A stretch of DNA of 64,000 nt, taken from NCBI RefSeq assembly GCF_002893095.1, contig NZ_PKQQ01000001.1, positions 558,001 to 622,000 on the forward strand, in the 5' to 3' direction. The translations under genes were made by a program, and so were the position numbers. Under the pieces are notes generated by a model that saw nothing but the letters and a program-made list of their open reading frames with translations, had not been told where the DNA came from and did not search any database. Of this stretch, positions 21,492 to 31,374 are shown piece after piece. How positions within the stretch are numbered: the first letter of the stretch is position 1; each line of letters starts with the position of its first letter. The DNA is from Stenotrophomonas sp. VV52 (GTDB lineage: Bacteria; Pseudomonadota; Gammaproteobacteria; Xanthomonadales; Xanthomonadaceae).

Positions 21492-23357
21492 ATGATGTCC
21501 ACCGCAGCCATTCAGCCACCGGCGGCCGCACGCACCCGCGATCCAGAATTCACCTCAGTCCTGCGTTCCCTTGGAGCGCTGGCGTTCGCCCCCCGTGCAA
21601 GCCGCCAGGCCAGCGCCGCGCTCGCGCAGCGCAACGCCGAGCTGGAAGCCCAGGTCGCCGCGCTGCACCGCGTGCAGGCCGTGATCGAGTTCGACCTGGA
21701 GGGCACCATCCTGCAGGCCAACGCCAACTTCCTGCAGACCCTGGGTTACACGCTCGAGGAGATTCGCGGCAAGCACCATTCGATGTTCGTCGACCCCGAA
21801 CACGTGCGCAGCAGCACCTATCGCGAGTTCTGGGCGCGGCTGGGGCGCGGCGAGTTCGACGCCGGCCAGTATCGTCGGCTGGGCAAGGGCGGGCGAGAGA
21901 TCTGGATCCAGGCCTCGTACAACCCGGTGTTCGACAGCAGTGGGCGTCCGGTGAAGGTGGTCAAGTTCGCCACTGACATCACCGCGCAGCAGATGCAGGC
22001 GGCCGACTTCGCCGGCCAGCTGGCCGCGATCAACACCTCGCAGGCGGTGATCGAGTTCAGCCTGGATGGACGCATCCTGTCGGCCAACGACAACTTCCTG
22101 GCCGCACTGGGCTACACGCTCGACGACGTGCGTGGCAAGCATCATTCGATGTTCGCCGAGCCCGACTACGCGCGGAGCGATGCCTACCGCGAGTTCTGGC
22201 AGAAGCTCGGGCGCGGCGAATTCGACGCCGGTCAATACCGTCGCCTGGGCAAGGGCGGGCGCGAGGTGTGGATCCAGGCGTCGTACAACCCGATCTTCGA
22301 CATGAACGGCAAGCCGTTCAAGGTGGTCAAGTACGCCACCGACATCACCGCGCAGGTCCGCGACGCGCAGGCGCTGGCCGCTGCCGTGGCGCAGACGCGC
22401 GATGTGGTGGGTGCCGCCCAGGCCGGCGACCTTAGCAAGCGCATCGACACCGCAGACAAGACCGGGCAGATCGCGGCGCTGTGCGAAGGCGTCAACGCCA
22501 TGGTCGAAACCATGGGCAGCATGATCGGCCAGATCCGCGTGGCCGCCGACGCCGTAGCGCTGGGTGCCAGCGAAATCGCGGTCGGGAACAGCGACCTGTC
22601 GCAGCGAACCGAACAGCAGGCCGCGTCGCTGGAGGAGACCGCAGTGTCGCTGCAGGGCCTGACCGGTACCGTGCGCCAGAGCGCGGACAACGCGCGCCAG
22701 GCCAGCGCGCTGGCCGGCGGCGCAGTGGACGTGGCCGCGCAGGGCGGTCGTGTGGTCAACGAGGTGGTCGCCACCATGGCGCTGATCAATGCTTCGTCCA
22801 AGCGCATCGTGGACATCATCGGCGTGATCGACGGCATCGCCTTCCAGACCAACATCCTGGCGTTGAACGCGGCGGTTGAAGCGGCGCGCGCCGGCGAGCA
22901 CGGGCGCGGGTTTGCCGTGGTCGCCGCCGAGATCCGTTCGCTGTCGCAGCGCTCGGCCGGTGCGGCCAAGGAGATCAAGCAGCTGATCGACGACTCGGTC
23001 GACCGCGTCGGTACCGGCACCGCGCAGGTGGAAAGTGCAGGGCGCACCATGGAAGAGATCGTGGCCAGCGTGAAGCGCGTGGACGAACTGATCGCGCAGA
23101 TCAGTGTCGGTGCGCAGCAGCAGAGCGATGGCATCGTGCAGATCAACCAGGCAGTGGAGCACATCGACCAGAGCACGCAGCAGAATGCGGCGCTGGTGGA
23201 AGAGGCCTCGGCTGCTGCGCGAAGCATGGAAGAGCAGGCGACCCAGCTGCTGCAGACGGTGGCCGCATTCCGCGTGGACGGTGCGGTGGCCCAGGCCCTG
23301 CGCCATGCGGCGCAGTCGGGCAGCCCGGGTGGGGTACCGACGTTGCGGCTGGTTTAG
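21492..23357 (+). CDS. Soluble PAS-PAS methyl-accepting chemotaxis protein
   Basis: A 621-residue cytoplasmic chemoreceptor. A coiled-coil start (residues 35-60) precedes two tandem PAS domains at about 60-180 and 182-300. They are strikingly alike: both contain [25 protein letters not shown] and [13 protein letters not shown]-like stretch follows ([19 protein letters not shown]). The signalling tip has the invariant [20 protein letters not shown] near residue 450, then [15 protein letters not shown]. There are no transmembrane segments. Sensing of redox state, oxygen or an internal metabolite is typical of this layout. GAGGAAAC precedes the ATG at 21492; an ATG three bases later is also possible. 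Confidence 0.9.
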   Translation: MMSTAAIQPPAAARTRDPEFTSVLRSLGALAFAPRASRQASAALAQRNAELEAQVAALHRVQAVIEFDLEGTILQANANFLQTLGYTLEEIRGKHHSMFVDPEHVRSSTYREFWARLGRGEFDAGQYRRLGKGGREIWIQASYNPVFDSSGRPVKVVKFATDITAQQMQAADFAGQLAAINTSQAVIEFSLDGRILSANDNFLAALGYTLDDVRGKHHSMFAEPDYARSDAYREFWQKLGRGEFDAGQYRRLGKGGREVWIQASYNPIFDMNGKPFKVVKYATDITAQVRDAQALAAAVAQTRDVVGAAQAGDLSKRIDTADKTGQIAALCEGVNAMVETMGSMIGQIRVAADAVALGASEIAVGNSDLSQRTEQQAASLEETAVSLQGLTGTVRQSADNARQASALAGGAVDVAAQGGRVVNEVVATMALINASSKRIVDIIGVIDGIAFQTNILALNAAVEAARAGEHGRGFAVVAAEIRSLSQRSAGAAKEIKQLIDDSVDRVGTGTAQVESAGRTMEEIVASVKRVDELIAQISVGAQQQSDGIVQINQAVEHIDQSTQQNAALVEEASAAARSMEEQATQLLQTVAAFRVDGAVAQALRHAAQSGSPGGVPTLRLV

Positions 23358-23532
23358 GCTTCGCCGCACAGGGCCAAGTCGACAGATCTGGCCTGCCCCG
23401 TTTCTGCAGGTCCCCCGCAACGGCGGGACCCATGCAATCCAGTAGATTTACCGAGACTGCGCCCGGGGAAAATTCCGATTCGCAGTCAGTCCGCCGGCAG
23501 TAGCGTTGCGACATTCCCTTCGGAGTGTCGCC

Positions 23533-25110
23533 ATGGCCAAAACGCAACCCAACATCCTTGTCATCTGGGGCGACGACATCGGCTGGATGAATCCGAGCTG
23601 CTATCACCGGGGCATGATGGGATACTGGACCCCGAACATCGACCGCATCGCCGCTGAGGGAGCCCTGTTCACCGACTGGTACGGGCAGCAGAGCTGTACG
23701 GCCGGGCGTGCTGCGTTCATCACCGGCCAGTGCCCCATCCGGCCAGGACTGACCAAGGTAGGGCTTCCGGGCGCCGACATCGGCATACAAGCGGAAGATC
23801 CCACGATTGCCGAGATCCTCCAGCCGCTGGGCTACGTCTCCGGCCAGTTCGGGAAGAACCATCTGGGGGACAAGAACGCCTTCCTTCCCACCGTGCACGG
23901 CTTCTCGGAGTTCTTTGGCAACCTGTATCACCTGAATGCCGAAGAGGAACCCGAGGATCCGAAGTATCCTCGTGACCCCAGGTTCAAGGAGATGTTCGGG
24001 CCTCGAGGTGTGCTGAAGGCATGGGCACAGGACGACGACGACGCCACTGATGTGCCACGCTGGGGCGTCGTCGGGAAGCAGAGGGTGGAAGATACCGGTC
24101 CCCTCACGCGCAAGCGGATGGAGACCGTAGACGAAGAATTCACTGCGGCGGCACTTGATTTCATTGAGCGCCAGAGCAAAGCGGACCAGCCGTTCTTCTG
24201 CTGGATGAACACCACGCGGATGCACATCTGGACACATCTGAAGCCAAAGTCGCAGGGGGTCACCGGCAAGGGCCTGTACCCGGACGGCATGGTGGAACTG
24301 GACGGCTTCGTGGGCCAGTTCCTGGACAAGCTTGACGAACTCGGTATCGCCGACAACACCATCGTCGTCTTTTCTACGGACAACGGTGCAGAGGTGCTGA
24401 GCTATCCGGACGGAGGGCAGACACCCTTCCGTGGCGAGAAGGCGACAAACTGGGAGGGAGCCTTCCGGGTGCCGTGCGTGATCCGCTGGCCGGGCGTCAT
24501 TGCGCCTGGCTCGGTCATCAACGACGTGTGTGCCCATGAGGATTTGATGGTCACCTTTGCGGCTGCAGCGGGCGACCCGAACGTCAAGGAAAAGTGCCTC
24601 AAAGGCACGTACCAGGCAAACGGCAAGACCTTCAAGGTCCATCTCGATGGTTACAACCTTCTGGATGCTCTACAGAGTCACCAGAACGGTCCTCGGCCTC
24701 CGCAAGGCGCTGCGGATCCGGGCAAGAGCGAGTTCGACGCTTGGCCTCGCCAGGAATTCGTCTACTGGAACGACGACGGTCAGCTCTGCGGGATCCGGCT
24801 CAAGGACATCAAGCTCAACTTCCTGCAACAGATGGGGAAGGGCCTGGATGTCTGGACGCAGGAGTTCACCAACTATCGGATCCCTCGCGCCTACAACCTA
24901 CGGAGCGACCCGTTCGAGCGTGCGGATGAGAGTGGCATGCCCTTCGAGACATCCAACCAGCTGTACTACATCGTGCCGGCCCAGGCAGTCGTCGCCAGAT
25001 GGCTGGGGACGTTCAAGGAGTTCCCGCCTCGCCAGAAGTCGGCGAGCTTCAACGTGGACGAAATCGTGGAGAAGATCACGGACGCTGCAGCCAAGGGGCC
25101 TGGCCGATAG
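23533..25110 (+). CDS. Arylsulfatase-like sulfatase
   Basis: A 525-residue type I sulfatase that hydrolyses sulfate esters with a formylglycine made from an active-site cysteine. The modification motif is SCTAGRAAFITG (C-x-A-x-R) near residue 57. Metal ligands are in NILVIWGDDIGW at the N-terminus and FSTDNGAEV near residue 285. The variant C-T-A-G-R replaces the usual C-x-P-S-R. No signal peptide is visible after the ATG at 23533, so it should be cytoplasmic. The maturase is not encoded here. A GTAG repeat and a terminator follow, and tRNA-Leu lies just beyond. Confidence 0.85.
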   Translation: MAKTQPNILVIWGDDIGWMNPSCYHRGMMGYWTPNIDRIAAEGALFTDWYGQQSCTAGRAAFITGQCPIRPGLTKVGLPGADIGIQAEDPTIAEILQPLGYVSGQFGKNHLGDKNAFLPTVHGFSEFFGNLYHLNAEEEPEDPKYPRDPRFKEMFGPRGVLKAWAQDDDDATDVPRWGVVGKQRVEDTGPLTRKRMETVDEEFTAAALDFIERQSKADQPFFCWMNTTRMHIWTHLKPKSQGVTGKGLYPDGMVELDGFVGQFLDKLDELGIADNTIVVFSTDNGAEVLSYPDGGQTPFRGEKATNWEGAFRVPCVIRWPGVIAPGSVINDVCAHEDLMVTFAAAAGDPNVKEKCLKGTYQANGKTFKVHLDGYNLLDALQSHQNGPRPPQGAADPGKSEFDAWPRQEFVYWNDDGQLCGIRLKDIKLNFLQQMGKGLDVWTQEFTNYRIPRAYNLRSDPFERADESGMPFETSNQLYYIVPAQAVVARWLGTFKEFPPRQKSASFNVDEIVEKITDAAAKGPGR

Positions 25111-25116
25111 CGTGAT

Positions 25117-25140
25117 CAGCCGGGCAGGGCCCGGCTCTAC
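25117..25140 (-). repeat. GTAG palindrome, class 3
   Basis: On the minus strand it begins GTAGAGCCGGGC and closes with GCCCGGCTG around a short loop. It is the same class as the copies at 39674, 40746 and 42199. Confidence 0.7.
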
Positions 25141-25154
25141 GTGGCGGATAAAGC

Positions 25155-25184
25155 AAAAGGCCAGATCTTTCGATCTGGCCTTTT
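25155..25184. terminator. Bidirectional intrinsic terminator
   Basis: AAAAGGCCAGATC, four bases, then the full complement ending in TTTT. The stem is 13 bp, with T tracts on both strands. It lies between the sulfatase gene and the convergent tRNA-Leu. Confidence 0.85.
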
Positions 25185-25192
25185 GGATTCCA

Positions 25193-25279
25193 TGGTGCCG
25201 AAGGTGGGACTCGAACCCACACGCTTTTAAGGGCGGCGGATTTTGAGTCCGCTGCGTCTACCGATTCCGCCACTTCGGC
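25193..25279 (-). tRNA. tRNA-Leu(CAA)
   Basis: An 87-base gene with encoded CCA. The acceptor stem is GCCGAAG/CTTCGGC. The anticodon stem GCGGA/TCCGC frames the loop CTCAAAA, giving anticodon CAA. The long variable arm and TTCGAGTCC T-loop region are typical of tRNA-Leu. Confidence 0.95.
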
Positions 25280-25403
25280 TGGCTGGCCGCGCAGTGTATA
25301 CAAAGTCAGCCCTGTTGGCGAGGCCTGAACCGTTTAGGTTGGCTCCGGCCGTCATCTGGCCGCGACGCTATACTCATTGCGCTGAACCATACAGGGAACC
25401 GGA

Positions 25404-25784
25404 ATGAGCGCGTTGCAGGGCCTGCGGATACTGGTGGTCGAGAACGACGAGATGAGTGCCTCGCTGCTGGACATGCAGCTGGTGCAGCTCGGTGCCGTCG
25501 TGGTCGGCATGGCGGGCGGGGTGGCCGAGGCCGTGCAGCGGGTCAAGGACTACGCGCCGCAGGTGGTGCTGCTCGATTACCGCCTGACCAACAATGAAAC
25601 CAGTGACCCGGTGGCCGAACTGCTCACCGCGCGCGGTATTCCGTTCGTGGTGGCCACCGGCATGGCGGCGCATCAGCTGCCCGAGGCGTTCCGTGCCGGC
25701 GTGGTGCTGGTCAAGCCGTACCTGGGCAAGGAACTGGAAGCGGCGCTGCTGAAGGCGCTGCTCGGGAACCCGGTCGCCAGCTGA
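25404..25784 (+). CDS. Single-domain response regulator
   Basis: A 126-residue receiver domain with no output domain. The phospho-acceptor Asp is in VVLLDYRLTNN near residue 58, the conserved Thr in FVVATGMAAH and the Lys in VLVKPYLGKEL. The usual acidic pair appears as VENDEM. Such proteins act as phosphate shuttles or bind partner proteins, like CheY-type or receiver-only modulators. No kinase gene is adjacent. The convergent SRAP gene ends eight bases after its stop. Confidence 0.85.
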   Translation: MSALQGLRILVVENDEMSASLLDMQLVQLGAVVVGMAGGVAEAVQRVKDYAPQVVLLDYRLTNNETSDPVAELLTARGIPFVVATGMAAHQLPEAFRAGVVLVKPYLGKELEAALLKALLGNPVAS

Positions 25785-25791
25785 GCGCGCG

Positions 25792-26748
25792 TCAGGCCGC
25801 TTCTTCGTACCCCAGCTCCACCGGCTCGCGATCGTCGAGGATCCGGTACAGCGCGCCCAGGTCATCCGGATCCGGATTCAACCAGGCGTCCAGGTTCTCG
25901 CGCCGGATCGGCACGATGCAGCGGTCGTGTCCGGCTTCGGCCACGTCACGCGGCGGTTCGTCGGTGATGGCGGCGAAGGAGAGCAGCCGGCCTTCCGGGC
26001 CTTCCCATTCCGACCACAGGCAGGCGATCAACAGGTCGCGCTGCGGCCGGGGGCGGAATTCCAGCACCACGTTCTGCGCGTTCTCGCCCGGTGCCAGCGT
26101 GCGCTGTTCCATGGCATGCCGCGGCACGTGTTCGTAGAACGACTGCACCACCACTACGCCATGGTGGTGGCCGAAGGCGTTCTTCCAGTACGCCTCCAGG
26201 CTGTCGCGGCGGGCGTTGTAGGTGCCGGGGTAGAGCGCGTCGTTGCGCGCGGGCTTGTCCGGCAGCCGGCACTGGTAGCGCATCGGCTTGATGACGCGCT
26301 GGCCATGTTCGGAAACGATCACCGGCGCGTACACGCCCGGGAAGATGCGGCTGTCGCGTGGCAGCAGGCCGCTGCGGTGCAGGTCGGCCAAGCGCGCCTG
26401 CGCGCGGTCGATGCGGTTGCCGGCAATGCGGATCTCGTTGCGTGCCTTCTGGGTAGGGCGGTGCGCCAGGCTTTCTTCGGCCTGCTTCAGACGCGCGCCC
26501 TGTACCCGCAGCTCCTGGTCCAGCGTCTGCATTTCTTCGGCGTGCCACTGCTGGATTTTCGCCACGATGTCCTGGCCCAGCGGCGTGCGTGCGCCGACGA
26601 AGCCGTCGTCCATGGCCTTCGGGGTCTTCGGACGCTGCTTGCCGGCGTCGTGCGCGTAGAGCTGGGCGAATTCGTCCAGCGACAGGGTGGCGCCGAACTC
26701 ACGGACCAGCTTGGTGTAGTCGGCGCGGATATGGGCGGAATAGCACAT
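25792..26748 (-). CDS. SRAP family protein (YedK/HMCES-like abasic-site protein)
   Basis: A 318-residue SOS response-associated peptidase (SRAP) protein. In the family the N-terminal Met is removed and Cys2 forms a stable thiazolidine with abasic sites in single-stranded DNA, shielding them. Here the protein starts MCYSAHIR. The other active-site residues are visible: Asn in GTYNARRDS, Glu in QSFYEHVPR and His in EAGHDRCIVPI. Escherichia coli YedK is about 222 residues. The extra length is a helical, charged insert of about 75 residues (WHAEEMQTLDQELRVQGARL onward) between the N-terminus and the DNA-binding core. It lies just downstream of the tRNA array terminator. Confidence 0.85.
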   Translation of the reverse strand: MCYSAHIRADYTKLVREFGATLSLDEFAQLYAHDAGKQRPKTPKAMDDGFVGARTPLGQDIVAKIQQWHAEEMQTLDQELRVQGARLKQAEESLAHRPTQKARNEIRIAGNRIDRAQARLADLHRSGLLPRDSRIFPGVYAPVIVSEHGQRVIKPMRYQCRLPDKPARNDALYPGTYNARRDSLEAYWKNAFGHHHGVVVVQSFYEHVPRHAMEQRTLAPGENAQNVVLEFRPRPQRDLLIACLWSEWEGPEGRLLSFAAITDEPPRDVAEAGHDRCIVPIRRENLDAWLNPDPDDLGALYRILDDREPVELGYEEAA

Positions 26749-26765
26749 GTGCGTAGGCTACCAAA

Positions 26766-26800
26766 ACAAAAAGCCCCGACCGGAGTCAGGGCTTTTTGTG
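26766..26800. terminator. Intrinsic terminator of the last tRNA unit
   Basis: AAAAAGCCCCGAC and GTCAGGGCTTTTT around CGGA, with one bulge. On the minus strand it follows tRNA-Glu copy 1 and ends in a T tract. Confidence 0.8.
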
Positions 26801-26809
26801 TTTTAAAAT

Positions 26810-26885
26810 TGGCGTCCCCACGGGGATTCGAACCCCGGTCGCCACCGTGAAAGGGTGATGTCCTAGGCCTCTAGACGATGGGGAC
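26810..26885 (-). tRNA. tRNA-Glu(TTC), copy 1
   Basis: A 76-base gene with encoded CCA. The acceptor begins GTCCCCATC; the anticodon loop CTTTCAC gives TTC. Paired with tRNA-Ala copy 1 upstream on the same strand; a terminator follows. Confidence 0.96.
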
Positions 26886-26941
26886 GCACGAAAACTGAAT
26901 TTTAATGCCGCATCCATCCGATCGGCCTAATGACCGGATGT

Positions 26942-27017
26942 TGGTGGAGCCAGGCGGGATCGAACCGCCGACCTCCTGCATGCCATGCAGGCGCTCTCCC
27001 AGCTGAGCTATGGCCCC
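26942..27017 (-). tRNA. tRNA-Ala(GGC), copy 1
   Basis: A 76-base gene with encoded CCA. The acceptor begins GGGGCCATA; the anticodon loop ATGGCAT gives GGC. It heads a two-gene unit with tRNA-Glu copy 1. Confidence 0.96.
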
Positions 27018-27039
27018 ACGTTGATGCTGCGAGCCGCCT

Positions 27040-27067
27040 ATCATAGCGGGTTTATTTGGGAATGCAA
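27040..27067 (-). promoter_or_regulatory. Promoter of tRNA unit 1
   Basis: On the minus strand: TTGCAT, 16 bases, TATGAT, then 22 bases to tRNA-Ala copy 1. Confidence 0.7.
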
Positions 27068-27085
27068 ACAGATTTTTAGCGGCAA

Positions 27086-27113
27086 CAAAAAACCCCGGCA
27101 CCGCCGGGGTTCT
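27086..27113 (-). terminator. Terminator between tRNA units 2 and 1
   Basis: The stem AACCCCGG/CCGGGGTT lies around a five-base loop, and on the minus strand it ends in a run of T. It follows tRNA-Glu copy 2. Confidence 0.8.
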
Positions 27114-27122
27114 CTGCGTTAT

Positions 27123-27198
27123 TGGCGTCCCCACGGGGATTCGAACCCCGGTCGCCACCGTGAAAGGGTGATGTCCTAGGCCTCTAGACGATGGGGAC
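27123..27198 (-). tRNA. tRNA-Glu(TTC), copy 2
   Basis: Same 76-base sequence as copy 1, anticodon TTC, encoded CCA. Offset from copy 1 by exactly 313 bases. Confidence 0.96.
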
Positions 27199-27254
27199 GC
27201 ACGAAACTTGAATTTTAATGCCGCATCCATCCGATCGGCCTAATGACCGGATGT

Positions 27255-27330
27255 TGGTGGAGCCAGGCGGGATCGAACCGCCGACCTCCTGCATGCCATG
27301 CAGGCGCTCTCCCAGCTGAGCTATGGCCCC
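27255..27330 (-). tRNA. tRNA-Ala(GGC), copy 2
   Basis: Same 76-base sequence as copy 1, anticodon GGC. Offset from copy 1 by exactly 313 bases. Confidence 0.96.
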
Positions 27331-27352
27331 ACGTTGATGCTGCGAGCCGCCT

Positions 27353-27380
27353 ATCATAGCGGGTTTATTTGGGAATGCAA
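27353..27380 (-). promoter_or_regulatory. Promoter of tRNA unit 2
   Basis: Identical to the unit 1 promoter (TTGCAT, 16 bases, TATGAT), within the duplicated segment. Confidence 0.7.
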
Positions 27381-27398
27381 ACAGATTTTTAGCGGCAA

Positions 27399-27426
27399 CA
27401 AAAAACCCCGGCACCGCCGGGGTTCT
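27399..27426 (-). terminator. Terminator between tRNA units 3 and 2
   Basis: Second copy of the AACCCCGG/CCGGGGTT hairpin with its minus-strand T tract, following tRNA-Glu copy 3. Confidence 0.8.
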
Positions 27427-27435
27427 CTGCGTTAT

Positions 27436-27511
27436 TGGCGTCCCCACGGGGATTCGAACCCCGGTCGCCACCGTGAAAGGGTGATGTCCTAGGCCTCTAG
27501 ACGATGGGGAC
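27436..27511 (-). tRNA. tRNA-Glu(TTC), copy 3
   Basis: A 76-base gene, anticodon TTC. The spacer to tRNA-Ala copy 3 differs from units 1 and 2 but equals that of unit 5, suggesting gene conversion. Confidence 0.96.
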
Positions 27512-27561
27512 GCACGAAACTCTTGATTTTGCTTCTGTCGGACGGCCTATGTCCGGAGAAG

Positions 27562-27637
27562 TGGTGGAGCCAGGCGGGATCGAACCGCCGACCTCCTGCA
27601 TGCCATGCAGGCGCTCTCCCAGCTGAGCTATGGCCCC
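27562..27637 (-). tRNA. tRNA-Ala(GGC), copy 3
   Basis: A 76-base gene, anticodon GGC, heading unit 3 with its own strong promoter. Confidence 0.96.
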
Positions 27638-27654
27638 ACGTTGCTGGAGGCCGA

Positions 27655-27683
27655 ATTCTACGCGGATGTGAAGGGTTCGCCAA
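27655..27683 (-). promoter_or_regulatory. Promoter of tRNA unit 3
   Basis: On the minus strand: TTGGCG, 17 bases, TAGAAT, then 17 bases to tRNA-Ala copy 3. Near-consensus sigma-70 spacing. Confidence 0.75.
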
Positions 27684-27717
27684 GTGTTTTCTGCATGCGC
27701 GACACACGCGCGACGCA

Positions 27718-27750
27718 AACAAAAAGCCCCGACCGAAGTCAGGGCTTTGT
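27718..27750 (-). terminator. Terminator after tRNA unit 4
   Basis: AAAGCCC-GAC and GTC-AGGGCTTT pair around a short loop with a minus-strand T-rich end, after tRNA-Glu copy 4. Nearly the same hairpin as at 26766-26800. Confidence 0.75.
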
Positions 27751-27760
27751 GCTTTATAAC

Positions 27761-27836
27761 TGGCGTCCCCACGGGGATTCGAACCCCGGTCGCCACCGTG
27801 AAAGGGTGATGTCCTAGGCCTCTAGACGATGGGGAC
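27761..27836 (-). tRNA. tRNA-Glu(TTC), copy 4
   Basis: A 76-base gene, anticodon TTC, encoded CCA; followed on the minus strand by a terminator. Confidence 0.96.
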
Positions 27837-27889
27837 GCACGAAACTCATCAAGTTTTTCCAGCTGCTCCGGACGGCCTAAGGTCTGGAG

Positions 27890-27965
27890 TGGTGGAGCCA
27901 GGCGGGATCGAACCGCCGACCTCCTGCATGCCATGCAGGCGCTCTCCCAGCTGAGCTATGGCCCC
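27890..27965 (-). tRNA. tRNA-Ala(GGC), copy 4
   Basis: A 76-base gene, anticodon GGC. A TATGAT -10 lies at 27988-27993, with a weak TTCCCA -35 seventeen bases further upstream. No terminator separates it from unit 5, so read-through is likely. Confidence 0.96.
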
Positions 27966-28040
27966 ACGATGTTACCGCGAGCCGACCATCATAGCGTTGA
28001 TTTGCCTGAATGGGAAGCCGGGGTCTTGCAGTCTGATGAG

Positions 28041-28116
28041 TGGCGTCCCCACGGGGATTCGAACCCCGGTCGCCACCGTGAAAGGGTGATGTCCTAGGCC
28101 TCTAGACGATGGGGAC
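28041..28116 (-). tRNA. tRNA-Glu(TTC), copy 5
   Basis: A 76-base gene, anticodon TTC. The 75-base stretch between it and tRNA-Ala copy 4 is repeated almost unchanged between copies 6 and 5 (offset 277). Confidence 0.96.
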
Positions 28117-28166
28117 GCACGAAACTCTTGATTTTGCTTCTGTCGGACGGCCTATGTCCGGAGAAG

Positions 28167-28242
28167 TGGTGGAGCCAGGCGGGATCGAACCGCCGACCTC
28201 CTGCATGCCATGCAGGCGCTCTCCCAGCTGAGCTATGGCCCC
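28167..28242 (-). tRNA. tRNA-Ala(GGC), copy 5
   Basis: A 76-base gene, anticodon GGC. A TATGAT -10 lies at 28265-28270, placed as in copy 4. Confidence 0.96.
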
Positions 28243-28317
28243 ACGTTGTTACCGCGAGCCGACCATCATAGCGTTGATTTGCCTGAATGGGAAGCCGGGG
28301 TCTTGCAGTCTGATGAG

Positions 28318-28393
28318 TGGCGTCCCCACGGGGATTCGAACCCCGGTCGCCACCGTGAAAGGGTGATGTCCTAGGCCTCTAGACGATGGGGAC
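28318..28393 (-). tRNA. tRNA-Glu(TTC), copy 6
   Basis: A 76-base gene, anticodon TTC, encoded CCA, second gene of the first transcribed pair. Confidence 0.96.
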
Positions 28394-28447
28394 GCACGAA
28401 ACTCTTGAATTGTGTTCACTACCTTCCAATCGGCCTAAGGATTGGAG

Positions 28448-28523
28448 TGGTGGAGCCAGGCGGGATCGAACCGCCGACCTCCTGCATGCCATGCAGGCGC
28501 TCTCCCAGCTGAGCTATGGCCCC
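28448..28523 (-). tRNA. tRNA-Ala(GGC), copy 6
   Basis: A 76-base gene, anticodon GGC, first gene of the whole array in the direction of transcription. Confidence 0.96.
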
Positions 28524-28540
28524 ACGTCGTGAGGAGCGGA

Positions 28541-28569
28541 ATCATAGCGACGCTGTTTTCGAATGGCAA
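28541..28569 (-). promoter_or_regulatory. Promoter of the leading tRNA unit
   Basis: On the minus strand: TTGCCA, 17 bases, TATGAT, then 17 bases to tRNA-Ala copy 6. It begins 11 bases after the copper ATPase stop codon. Confidence 0.75.
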
Positions 28570-28579
28570 GAAAAAACTG

Positions 28580-30759
<2,180 letters not shown>

Positions 30760-30763
<4 letters not shown>

Positions 30764-31158
30764 GCGCGCGGCTCCGTCAGTGCGGCCAGGATCGGGCACT
30801 GCTTCAGGTCGCCGTGGCCGGGGCAGGCGTCGACCAGCTGGCCGAGCGCGGCCTGCATGCGCTGCAGTTCGGCGATGCGCTGCTCGATGTCCTGCAGCTT
30901 GTGCACGGCGGTGTCGCGGACCTGGGCCATGTCCTGGCCACGGTGGTCGCTGAGCCGGAGCAGCTCGCCGATTTCCTCGAGGGTGAAGCCCAGCGCCTTG
31001 GCGCGGCGGATGAAGCGCAGACGGGTCAGGTCGGTGTCGGAAAACACGCGGTAACCGCCGGCACTGCGCTGGGCAGTGGCCAGCAGGTGCTGGCGCTCGT
31101 AGTAACGCACGGTGTCGATGGGCACGCCGGCCTGGCGTGCGAGCTGTCCTATGTTCAC
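30760..31158 (-). CDS. MerR family copper/heavy-metal-responsive regulator (CueR-like)
   Basis: A 132-residue MerR-family activator. The N-terminal winged helix ([20 protein letters not shown]) is followed by the dimerisation helix and a C-terminal metal loop [14 protein letters not shown], with two Cys nine residues apart, as in the Cu(I)/heavy-metal subgroup. The GTG at 31158 is chosen because it gives the normal family N-terminus and because the promoter dyad would place the transcript start downstream of the alternative ATG at 31185. It is translationally coupled to the copper ATPase, its presumed target. Confidence 0.85.
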
Positions 31159-31191
31159 GGCGGTCTCGCAGGGGAGCAGGCGCACAGTGTG

Positions 31192-31217
31192 GACCCTGGA
31201 GTCTGGTCAAGAGTCAA
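31192..31217 (-). promoter_or_regulatory. MerR-type promoter/operator of the copper operon
   Basis: On the minus strand TTGACT (31217-31212) precedes a dyad with GACC and GGTC arms nine bases apart (31208-31192). CACACT lies 20 bases after the -35. The stretched spacer with a central dyad is characteristic of MerR-activated promoters. Confidence 0.5.
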
Positions 31218-31374
31218 GGGTTTGCTGCAATCGGCCGGATGTCGTTACCGGGCCGGATTTACAACTTGTTTCATAGCTGCATGGGAAGGCCCTCCGTACG
31301 CTCCCTCTGAATCGCCGGTAAGCCTTGATCCAGCAGGGATTGCCGGTCTCAGCAGCCGTTCCAGGAGCGCCGTC

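Larger units (their letters stand above)
26810..27435. repeat. Two tandem near-identical 313-base tRNA units
   Basis: Bases 26810-27122 and 27123-27435 align at a fixed 313-base offset. The identity covers tRNA-Glu, the spacer, tRNA-Ala, its promoter and a terminator, and continues into the next tRNA-Glu. Only a couple of substitutions were seen, in the Glu-Ala spacer. It looks like a recent tandem duplication. Confidence 0.9.

Noticed and set aside
23533..25279. Sulfatase gene as cargo of an element integrated at tRNA-Leu
   Set aside because: No integrase gene and no repeat of the tRNA 3' end were seen beyond the sulfatase gene.
27490..27934. Short open frames across the tRNA array
   Set aside because: They repeat because the tRNA genes repeat; their sequence is translated tRNA.
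26810..28523. CRISPR-like appearance of the regularly repeated 76-base blocks
   Set aside because: The blocks fold as tRNA-Glu and tRNA-Ala with anticodons and encoded CCA; there are no short unique spacers of constant length and no cas genes.
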